From: Eumeta japonica | Taxonomy: Eukaryota > Arthropoda > Insecta > Lepidoptera > Psychidae | Assembly (NCBI GenBank): GCA_005406025.1 | Contig: BGZK01001199.1 | Location: forward strand, 1-64,000 | Length of the DNA stretch: 64,000 nucleotides | Direction: 5' to 3' | Shown here: positions 1 through 11,700 of the stretch, piece after piece | Layout of the letters: every line of letters starts with the position of its first letter | Numbering within the stretch: position 1 is the first letter of the stretch | The notes under the pieces: model-generated | The model's database searches: none | Told to the model about the DNA's origin: nothing | The model's input: the letters and a program-made list of their open reading frames with translations, nothing else | Translations under genes and position numbers: made by a program

Positions 1-1151
1 GTAACTGGATCGTTATTACAGAAAGCCTATTATAACGTTTTGTTTCATTAGTCTATGAAATCACAGCGTAGTTTCTTTCAAACAAGACTAGAAAGCTTGA
101 ACGCATATGTTCATATGAAGGTTGTGAGTGGGTGGCGCCAATCATCTTCGAAGCTTCATCAGCGCTTCTAAACGTTTTCAGCTTTTGCGCTTGAAATAGA
201 CGTTTCCAAATAAGTATATCCAGAGAATCGGACAATTTTTTGAAATCGGGCGACAACAAAGAAAAAAAAAAGCAGAGAAATCGAATACGTGTCGTCCTTT
301 CTCAAAACTAGTCTTACTACCCTACAAATTAAGTTAACGATGAAAAAAAAAGGCGTTTGTGGTCGATCTCATCTCCATATTGCAATTGTTCTATTGAAAC
401 TCTTTTAAACTTTTAATTTAGCAAATTCAACGATCCAAAATGTAAAACTAACTTAAAAACTCGCCTTATTTCTTTGTTAATGCTCGATTATTTCAGAGAT
501 AAGCGAATTTCGATTTTATTTAATTTTTTTTTTTTATTTCTACATTACATTTTTTATCGCTTCTCATGAGAATTAAAAAAAAAATAAATTATAAAAGTTT
601 CTTAGTCTTTGGTTCATCTTTTTGTACTTGAACTTTCAAAGTTTTGTCTTAATCAATTTACTGTCATTACAACTTTTCGTTTGCAGAATTCAGCCGGAGA
701 ATACGACGTTTCATGCAAAATTTACTTTTAATTAAAAATCGACACAATGCATTGTTTAATACTTCAAAACACAAAACCATGATTATCTTAGAGATAAATA
801 TGTAAAAAAAAAATAGGCGGACGAAGTATCGCACGAGCGGCGAACTATTAAGAATGCTTCGCCCAATTTTAATTATAAAATAAAAATATTATCAATACAA
901 TAATTTTTTTTCATATATCTCGCCGCCTGAAATCGAGCCTTCGTGAACGAGGAAGCATACGAAAATCATCCGACGCGAACCTGTCGTGGGCGACAGCGTA
1001 ACGACAGTCGGTGGACGTGTTTATGGCGAGCTGCCTGACTTTTTGCAGGAGTAGCGTTAGTCGCTACCCAGCGATACCCTGTCCGCCTGTTCCTTTTGCG
1101 TCCCTCTGCCCTTACGGCCCAGAGTCGGCTTTTTTTCGTAGGTCGCGGCAC
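1..1151 (-). other. STAT: STAT 3' UTR and downstream sequence
   Basis: About 200 bases after the stop (966-1151) are still CpG-rich; the rest is AT-rich. Possible poly(A) signals for a minus-strand transcript are ATTAAA at 868-873 and AATAAA at 515-520 and 533-538. I cannot tell which is used. No other gene was seen here. Confidence 0.5.
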
Positions 1152-1284
1152 TCACATGTTGGTGGGCGGCGCCGGCGCAAAGTCCATGTGGTCGAACTCG
1201 GCGTCGAAGGAGCGCATCTGCTCGAACAGCTCGCTGTACATGAGCGCGCTGTCGTCCACGGCCGCGATCGAGGACAGGTAGCTG
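1152..1284 (-). CDS. STAT: STAT exon 19 (C-terminal tail and stop)
   Basis: It begins [15 protein letters not shown] and contains [20 protein letters not shown], ending APAPPTNM and TGA at 1154-1152. The acidic and aromatic pattern (DAEFDHMDF) resembles the short transactivation tail of Stat92E. Frame and phase agree with exon 18 across a 9.5-kb intron, which is good evidence that the exon belongs here. The acceptor (GCGCAG) lacks a clear pyrimidine tract and is followed at once by a second CAG. Confidence 0.85.
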
Positions 1285-1550
1285 CTGCGCGGGCGCCGCC
1301 GGGGCGCGTGGCGATTTGTGTTGTACGGGATATGTCGAGGTCGACGAGGTATTCCATGTTATACGGGGTGTGTGTAGAGTTCGACGAGGTGTTTCGTGTT
1401 ATACGGGGATGTTATGAGGCCGATGGGGGTAGATGTGCCGTCACGTTGAAACCATGACAAAATTACGAGTTCAGAAATGTAAATGCGAAGTTGTTTCACA
1501 TTTCGTTATGTATAACGTGCGTGTGCGTGCGTTTGTGTACATATGTATGT

Positions 1551-1619
<69 letters not shown>

Positions 1620-2633
1620 CCGGAGTGGTGTTGTCGGCGGGATCGGGAAAAGAAAAGAGAAAATGCAACATGTTAATGATAATCGTTGAACAGTCAGACG
1701 GTCGTAAGTTAAAAAAAAAAAGAAAAGTTAACAAACACCTTTTCGATTGATAAAAAGGCAGCACAGACTAAGGATTTGCCGACGTCAAAAATATAAAACG
1801 AGCGAAAAAAAAAAGATGCGATCGACAGACATGTAACAGCCGTAAAGTACATGTCAAAAGACGTATACAAAGAAAGCGGTCAATGTTAAACACACGAATG
1901 TGCATACAAAATTTACAGTTTGATGAAAAATAAAAAATATAGCGAATACAACCGTCTGTGTTGCATTTTCTCGAAATAGGGTTTTTTCAAAATGAGAAAA
2001 AGTCGCCGCCATCGTTTCAACCGTTTCGTATGTTATTCGTGTGAAAGGTTTTGACATGTTTTTAAAAACTAAAAAAAAAAAAAAAAACTAAACAAAAATT
2101 CTTAAGCTAAATGGCGACGACTCCGTTTCATTCAAATAAAATACAATAAATATTTTCAATAATCACATATAATTATATCAACACATATATGCCAACGTAT
2201 ACTTGTGCACTGTCCCTCAATCAAAATCCGTCCGGATTCAACAAATCGTTCCATCGTGTCACACGCATCAACATCGAATATACACACCTTAGCGCTAATC
2301 GTAACTAGACAGTTATGGCTAAACTATATCGTAAAATATAAAATAAAATACATAGAAAAAAAATTTCTTAATACTCTATATTTCATCGAGTGTCAAATTT
2401 CAACATTGATTCAATAGTTGCAAATTTTATGTTTTTTTTCCTTTGACAGAGACGAGAGACGAGCCCAGGGTTATCGACAGCCGTGTGATGGTGCTGTGAC
2501 CACTCCAATTAATAACTAAACTAATTGTACAGCAGTCGCAGAAAAACAAAGCGGTGAATAATATATAATATGGATATGAGTCAATTTTAGTGGAAAAGCA
2601 TTAAAATTAATATATATATATATATGTATATGT

Positions 2634-2713
<80 letters not shown>

Positions 2714-5700
2714 GTATATATGTATATATGTATATGTATATATATGTCGTTTAGAAACAACTTCTAATGACTAAGCAATGACGAATCTATGGCGCTTTAA
2801 AAAGCCATATACAATAAATAATTCGTTAAGATTCCACAAAATTCACGACTCTAATAAGGTCGGTTTTAAATTGAAATCACCGAACTTTCTACAAAGGCCT
2901 ACATCTCCCTGGACACAGCGTCTACAGTTATCCAAAGAGAGGATTTTTAAACGGCTTGATCAGCAAATCATAATTTCTTTCATATAATATTTAATGGATG
3001 GATCTCGACATTGCTGTAGTTACGAAGTCACTACAAGCAGATAACCATCATGAGGTGATTGGCTGTCACGCATATCTCGATACGATTATTTTAAAACAAA
3101 ACACACAATTTTCATCAAAACCGAATCAACATTGATATGAACAAGACAAAACCAAACATCGACCAATCAAAATTGGACAGCATTTCTGAGATTTTTTAAA
3201 AATTGATAAACACGAGATCGCAAAAATTACATTAAGAATTTTAACGTGCCTTAAAATATTTTATACATTTAAAATACACATAACCTACTTGTCAATGTTA
3301 ACTCTTCACAAAAGAAAAAGAAATACAAAAATCTCAAATTTCGCCATTAATAATTGACATTCATCATAATTTTTCTCAGACCACAGACAAAAGAAATTAT
3401 CGACAAGTAGTAGCACCGATAGAAGTACCATAAATAAATAAATAACTTCTACGAGAGTTTTTAATATTTCTTTGAGTCATGACGGCTGGATTCGAATTGG
3501 CTTTACAGTTCATAGGTAATCTTCATGGTCGAAAGATGATTGATTTAATTTCAATCTTTTTCTAATATTGCGTTTGTATTTCTTTAGGCTTCAGATAAAA
3601 AATACCAGGAAAAATATAGACAGGCACTCTCGCCTCGATAAAATATTCATTTTATGATAGCGCCATCTAACGAGGGCGACGGTGAAGCTTCACAACAACG
3701 TCCTTCTAAGCGCCACTATTTAAAAAATATCCGAATAGATTCCCGCTTCTCGTTTCAGCCACACAACTGACTCTGTTTGAGGCTAACTCGGAGAAGTTGT
3801 GCCGTCTTCTTCATCTTAGGCGCCAAGGGAAGTATTACTTCAAAATGCGAACGGCCTGTTTTATCAACGGTCTATAAAGTTCTTATCGCTCTCGGTATGC
3901 AGATAAGAAGAAAATACAGGACATGGATTCTAAGACGAGGAAAATTAAATTTAGCTATAGTTGTATAGGCTTTTCCAGCGTGTAAGTTATTGAATAAAAA
4001 AAACAAAAAATAACCATCAGAATGTTAATCCCGAAATTCATAACTAACAACCTATTAATCTCTTGTTTCAATGTTATATATGCACTTATTCTACAGAACT
4101 ACCAGTAACAATAAAGCTGTAAAAAATGTACATTTATGCAACTTTAAATCAGTAAACTACCAATAAATTAAGAATAGTGTGTATTAGACACTCAAAGAGA
4201 ATACGTTATAAACCTATTTGGATAGCAAAATAAAATTAAAAGTTGCCACCCAATACTAATAATACTGGTAGATTAAGAAACGCAATAGAGAAAAGTTGGC
4301 ACAGCATGGATACTATGGTTTTATTCAAATAGAATTTATAAAAAAAAAATAAGGAAAATAACTTTAAAAAATATTCGTTTTTTTTTTTAGATTCTTAAAC
4401 TTGCGCCTACCTCTGTAGAGGGGAAGGCATTAAATGTTTCATGCCGATAAAATTAAAATTGTTTCATCATTTAACTAATTTTGGTAAATAAACTCGAATT
4501 TTCTCTTACTTCCTATATAAAACTAATAATATAAAAATGCATTAAATTGATAATCTATAATTAAACTATGTCATTATATTAACTAGAATAATATATTAAT
4601 AAAAAAAAAATTTAAAAAAAACCAATAATTGTGGACCCGATTTCCCTTAAGACTCAGAAAAAAATGCAAGATATGTACATTGCACTGTTGATATTCTAAT
4701 GACTTTTCACAAAAAAAAATGTTTATTACAAAAAAAAAAATTGTAAAAAAATAATTTGTTCCGAAAACTAGTGCTTAAATATTTTCCATAGACGCAGACG
4801 TGATACACCGCACGAATCAATCAAGAAAAATATAAAAAATTATAATAAACCTAATTACAACCTTCAATCGAAGAATAGGATTCGCGAGATGCTATCGACG
4901 ACCGCGCACGCGCACGCCACTGCACTCCGACACCGCCTGCTTCTCGGCGCGTGTGCATTCGTGAGTCCGACGTACCCATTGCAGCTGCAAGGCTCTCAAC
5001 CGGCAATATTATTCGCCGCCATCCGATATGGGAATCATAAAGAAGCGATGCCGCACACGGGCATGGACAAAAAGGGGGAGGAGACTACTTCTGGAATCGC
5101 CGTGAGTCGCAGGAAGACGCTGCTAGACAACAGCGGACGTGATAGAATTACGATGAATCCCTTCTTTCCTACCTATCGTGGTGGACGCCGGACGCCGGGC
5201 AGACCCGGCTCATCGGCCAGCCTCGTTCTCGTACAAGAGGGGGTAGCCATAGGCTTCAACACGATTGTTTTCGAGGGGGTTATTATTATTAATAGGAAAA
5301 AAGAAGAATGCTTTTCGGTTTACCTTTCCTCGGGTCCTCGGGTCGGGCGAAAGACCCCCCGGGCGTCAACGAGAGTAGTCGCATTACTCCGTGAAGTGTT
5401 TCAGAAAAGATCCCCGGGGACGTCCTCGCCGTGGCGTGGAGAACTCAATGTATATACTGAAGTTCTTCGCCGCCAATCAATCTCAACGGTATACGCGGGA
5501 ACTAGATATTAGGAATGCGTTCTCGCTCGCACTCAACGAGTCTCACGGTAACGCAAAGTGAATTAATAATAAAGCGAGGGCGCTATCTTTCGCGTCCCGT
5601 CCACGAACACTATTCTAGCACGGTTCGAGGATCTGTCGCCCGATGCCTGTGGTGTAGAATATAAGCGCAGGTGACGGATAAGACCATTTATTAGCGCCAA

Positions 5701-8700
5701 CTGCTACGCCCGGTGTAGGTCGAATGTGGCATACGATGAAGCTGCAATCTCGAAAGACCAAGTGCTGATGTGAATATATATGGAACGATAGTTAAGCACG
5801 AGGCTGACAGAAAACAAATTCGATTTGAAAATAATTCACTCAAGAAGCGAGTTTCTTATTGTTGTTTAAAATTAAAAACAACATTCACCAACAATTTATA
5901 TTATACGATTTTTGTATTAAATTTTTAATTCATTAAATCATATGTTTTAAATTCGATTTTCGCATTCAAAAATACCGTATCGTTGTGGACTTAGAAACGC
6001 TGTATAAACGCATGAGTAGAAAACATACATTTTCATTCATATTCCATGAATTATATGGATATTGTACATATATATATATATTTAAAAAAGGTACAAGAGG
6101 GACGGATGGTATTCAATAGTAGTGAACCAATTATAGTAAAACATCAATCTATTATTTCGTTCAATCACGGTTTAAAATACACAATCATAAAGAAAAGAGA
6201 AACAACGCCCGCGCACGCCTGTCACAAAATAAAATTATTCATTAAAGCTGGCTCATAGGACCAACCTAAAGAAATAGATGAACGAGTGATGTTATTCCGT
6301 TGCTTGTGTTTAAAACGTTGGCATCTCTGGATGTCTGCATTAGAACGGAGAGAGATTCATATGATCTTGCCTTAGATTTATTGCAGTCTTATTAAAACAC
6401 TTAGTTGAATCTAAGTTTACAACTAATATGATGATTACGCAGAGCGCAGCTGTAGAATTTCGTCTGCGAACGGTGGACGTTCTTTCTCGTACATAATTAT
6501 TATTCATTTCGATTTAATAACTATTTATCATATGGGCGATAAATATGAAAAGACTAAACTTATTCATTCTTATGCACCGGATCATTTTAAAATTAAACAG
6601 AAAATAAATGAAAATCCAAATGTTGCGCTGCAGTGTATTCTGAAACTATCATGTTCTCGTTTACACTCTTACTATCAATGTCGCTCGTATTGAAAATCAA
6701 CTAATACGTCCAAGATCTTGAAGACAAGTCCATTCAAACGAAATTTACGAGTAAAAATGTAAGCATCGGTGAAAAGAATGAAGTCGATACTATATCACAC
6801 GCGACTGTGTAGACTAGTGGATGGCGCGTCGCCACGGGCCACGAGAGCGTCTGTTCACTCCCTCCAAACATGCCTCCGAATGTTACATTCGCATCAAAGA
6901 ATAATCACATTACAAACGTGGGACAGTGATATGTTTGGGGATTGTACATTTTTCTTGTGAAGTTTTTGTGATAAGTCAGTACTTAATTATTTTTCAGATC
7001 ATAAAAATCATTCGATGAATTGACTATATATGATATGTTCGTATAGAGACCTTCCTAATTACGAAAACAAATATTCAAATCTCTCTTTTTGAACGTAACC
7101 ATTATAACCTTACCTCGGACAAAACTTTTGAGACATTTCAAATACTCTAACGTGTAAATATAAATTTAATATTAATATATATATATATATATTTTTTTTT
7201 ACTTTAAATTCGTAACAACCCTGAACGTGTCCAATCAAACGAACAGCATACGATCGGGGTGGCCACTCTAAAGCTCTCAAAGAATTGGGAAACATTTCGA
7301 TTTAAGCACGGGCGAAAAAGTGGCCACCCCATCTCGACGACACTTTTAACACTAAGCGCATCACCCGATCACAGTAACACACACGTTGATACATTTTCCT
7401 TCTCATACATGAAATCAACGCGACGGCCGCCAATTTGTCTTTCTCACGTTTAACGCGTTACAAGCATGCGCGCGCACGCGTCGGTGTGCCACCTCACTGA
7501 AGAATATAAAAATACGTGATCTTGAACGAACGACACGAAATCTCAGGGGACGTCCATTGATCGCATCAGGCGCCTCCGCCCCCTCTCACGAGCGCTCCCC
7601 GCCGGTCCGGTGCGGCGCGGCAGCTGCACCTACACTGATCGAGCGGCCTCTAAACTTCGGATGGAGGGAGGTAGGTCAACTTTGGCATTCAGAGAATATA
7701 CAATTCTGTAGTGTTCTTCATACGGAATGTGTTCGGTGACAGGAGAATGTCGAACGAATCTTCTCTGGGGGCGGAGAGATTTTAAGGGAGAAACAGTCGA
7801 ATTCTAAGGGAACAATAAAGTAAACGATAATCGATCAATGGACGCCCCCCGACCGGCCGCCGGCGCCGTCGCGTCGAGTTCGATCGTTTGCGGCGGATCG
7901 ACGCCGACAGATCGCGCGTGCGTAGCGACTTACGCGAGCCATATATATGCAGTCTGGAAATCGTTCGATCATGTGACAAGGATTGGAAAATGTTTAATAC
8001 TGACACATTTCGACATTGACAATCATTCACGATTCGTATTCAGATATAGTTATCACTAGATGATATATATATATTTTTTTTTCGTCATAACAAATTGCAT
8101 CGGACACGAGCCACCGTCAACTGTGAATGAAGAAAGCGCTAAAATCGAAATAAATCGATGGCGTCAAGTTAAATTCGCATTTGAGATCCTGCTAATCGAC
8201 TGCAGAAACCTTACCGGTTCCGAATCAGTTCCACATCATCAGCCGATGGTGACTCGTATACGGTCCATGGAGTTCCGAGTGGATATCGACATTAAACATT
8301 ATGTATCGCAATCTCTAAGCGATTGTTATTAATGATAATTATTTTAGTTTTTGGCATACAAATACACAAAATAATATTAATCCAGTCCCTTTACAGTTGC
8401 AATATAGTGGGTTGGCAGCTAGAATAGAAAAAAAAATATTTAGATGTTAAATGAACACAGATTGATGCAATGGAACCAAGAAGTTTGATATTACAATGGC
8501 TTTTATAGTAATAAAAAAATATTACAATGGCTTTAATCATAATAAAGAAAAATATGTGAAATGAGACAAGTAATTTTGAGTTCTATCGACAATTCCAGAA
8601 AACGTTAATAAACCATGTAATATCAAGCTAAGAAAACATGTTGTGATGCACACATTAAATACTGAAGTTGAGTTTCAATGCAACTTGATGGATCGTCTAA

Positions 8701-11700
8701 TTTAAAACTATATATCATATCACCATAGAGATTCTGTAAACAAATAAAAAAAAAGACTGAAATCAACATCAGTATAGACATAGTGTTCATTCGATGATGT
8801 TTGATCAGGTTTGTGTGCTTGTTTCGCTCGACACACTACACAAAACATACGTTTTTCTTCCTACACACATGCGCGCTCTGGTCTTCCTTCTATTTCATAG
8901 CATTAACTGTGAAGATGAATACGGATAACGGAAAGACACTTAACCGCAGATACGTGACTCCACCGAGTGAAGTCAGCGGTTGAGGTCAATAGAGTGACCA
9001 CTCGCTCCGTATTCACCGGCACGGGGCACATTCGCGATACTTTTCCATCGACCGTGGAAAAGGAAAAATACCGTCGGTGTGGACGGCAAGGTGTGGCGAG
9101 GCGCATCAACGACAAGTAATGATGCATCTTATGTAGTGTTCAGAGTGAAACACGCACACGAGATGGAGAACCTTAATATAAGGGTTCAGGCCTCGGACGC
9201 TTGGTTAATCTACAGATAAAATATATACTAAATATACTTTTAATATAATCTTTCAGTGAGTGTTAATTCCATGTCTTTTGTATTTGAATCGAATTTGAAC
9301 CTCCGTTTTTAATATGTCTAAAATCTGCAATACGATTTCTCTCAATTCATTTTTATTCGTAGTGGTGGTAAATTTCTTCATGTCCCAGCTTATACATTAA
9401 CAATTTTTAAACTAGCGAAAGTTACACTGATGGAAATACAATAAACAAAATATTGAAATAAATTGACATGTGGCCATAGAGATAAAGGATAACATGAGCG
9501 AGCTTAAAAAAGCACGGAGCGTAATGAGCGATCGTTTCAGAAGTCGAGCATGTACCTAAAGACAAAGAAAATAATATCAAAACTAATAAACAAGAAAATA
9601 AATAAATAAAACAACGCGTGCGTCAGTGTGCGTGCGTTAGAATGTTAAAATGCATTAGAAGCTACATTTCTTGTTGGTACCACCGAAAAGATAGAAAGGA
9701 TGAGATATTAAAAAAGCATGTCTTTTTGCTGTGAGCAGCTAGTAGGCGCTGAATCGACAGCCAGCTATCAGGAAAACTCTAATGCTTTTCCGAACATCTA
9801 AAACTAATGTAGTCGACTACAGAGCAAACGGCATGACACCCTCATACTCACATGTTGCCATGGTAGTGGGTGACGGGTTAAATTATTTTTAATACTCAAT
9901 GAAAAGCTGCGCTTAATATTCAAACTTCACCTTCGGAGACATCTAAAGAAATATAACATGCAATGTATAAAACTTAGCTATGTATATTTGAAAATTGATC
10001 ACACGTGCCGAAACATGAAATTTTTTTGAAGAGAATTATATGAACTTGTGAGCGGCATAAAAAAATTAAGCGTTAACATACGTAATAGACAAATTAAATA
10101 CAGTCAGCAAAGATTGTCAAATAAAAGGCTCGATGAGCCATTACAATCCCTTTACAAAATCAGTTACCTACCTAGTCCCATATAGTCCTTTAAATAGAGT
10201 GAATGCGATTCAGGTGGTGCAGTACCACTAACCCTGATCAATATTTGCTTTTATATCGATAATAAATGCATGAAGATTTCTTTCACACAGGTTATTACTC
10301 CAAATTCAGACAACTTTTAAGGATGAACTGTGCTGTGCGCGTTTTATTCAACAATACGACAAAGAAGTTGGGGACGATCATGAGGGCATAAAAGGATCAA
10401 TCTCTAATATCAATCGCAGCAGTTTTGTCTCTTCAGACTGAATGTTCCAATCTCGTTTTCTGATTAAAAGTAGTATCCACTTCATAGACGGATCCTCGTA
10501 TTGTTGTTGCTGGGTGAAGTTCCAATCGGTGCACTGTTCACTGTACATGAATTACCTTCATGAAATCCTTTTTATATTTCAAATATGGAAACTGGACCGT
10601 AAGCGCATCGCCACGAGTTCTAAGAGATTTAAGTTATAAAGCCATCAGTCGGATCGAACTCAGTACCTCACGGTTCGAAGGCTTACCCTCATGACCGTCC
10701 CGCAAATCGGTCCCCGGTTCCGTCCGCGCGCCCCGGGCCCAGGACCGAGGCTCACCGGTACGTACCTGCTCTGCACGCTGGGCGTGTTCCTCTGCGAGTC
10801 CGGCGAGTGCGCGTACGTGGGCGGCGGCGATATGTACGACGGCAGTGTGGTCACCAGGCCGGGCTTCACGTATCCATTCTTGAGAACTTCGTTCTCTGCG
10901 ACAGCGATGGGGTGTTAATGCATTTTTTTTTGTTTATAGAATTTGTCTACGATGTTGGAGTGTGCCAAATTCTTTCTAGATCGTTTTATAAATCGGTATA
11001 TTGAATGAATTTACCGCTATTGGTGAAACACTTGATCGATAGTAAGTTAGTAACCTTAACCAGAAAGAAGTTGTAAAATCCAAACAATGTTGCTGGACAT
11101 GCAAATTTTAACATCTTTCTGGTGCAAAAAGTTACAAGGATTTTACTTTTAATGGAAAGCAGTTTAAGGAAACAAAAAAATATTAAACTAAAAGTCGGCA
11201 AGGTAAATTAATATAAAAATTTATTAGTTCATTTTCGAGTATTCTTAAAAAAGAGTTCTGGAGGGTTAGTGTAAGTTAAATAAAATTAGTCAGAGAAAAT
11301 ATAGCATTAAATTTAGAGTTGTAACTTTGTGACTATAATCATTAACATTTAGTAGTGATTTTAAAAATGCTTATATATGTTTAGTATTATTCTATTACAC
11401 ATAATACAGGTAGCGAGTTATGATAATTTCATTTGTGGGGTAAATTGTCACAAACTTAAAATGGACTTTTGCTTCTCAATTAGACTCACCGGGCTTCGTG
11501 TAGAACTTGGAGAAGACGTCGTCCTTAGGTATGTTAGGGTAGAGTAGCTGCAGCTGCGGCAGGTCCAACAGCCGGTCGGCCAAGGACCGGAGCACAAGAT
11601 CGCGGGACGTGAACGGCTGGAGGCTGAACACTTCGTTGCCGTCTATGCACAAGTATCACATTAGATGCCATGCCCATTATTCCAACCCGGTCAATGTAAA

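Larger units (their letters stand above)
1285..10765 (-). other. STAT: STAT intron 18 (about 9.5 kb)
   Basis: It separates the phosphotyrosine exon from the C-terminal exon and is by far the longest intron between coding exons. It contains a 40-bp tandem duplication (1341-1409), a GT microsatellite, an AT/TATG microsatellite, and several CpG-rich islands (about 4,880-5,650, 7,540-7,930 and 8,990-9,130) in otherwise AT-rich sequence. No conserved protein was recognised in it. Islands of this kind inside an intron may be regulatory. Confidence 0.8.

Noticed and set aside
1112..1357. An 81-codon minus-strand frame overlapping the STAT last exon
   Set aside because: It is in a different frame from the STAT tail, has no recognisable domain, and its openness comes from GC-rich composition.
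1433..1764. Open frames of 97-105 codons on both strands
   Set aside because: They are translations of the GT microsatellite (poly Val/Cys and poly Thr/His).
10872..10885. CAAG or GAAG as the acceptor of STAT exon 18
   Set aside because: CAAG breaks the phase; GAAG keeps it but is a poor acceptor. The CGCAG acceptor at 10896-10897 keeps the phase and is a better match to consensus.
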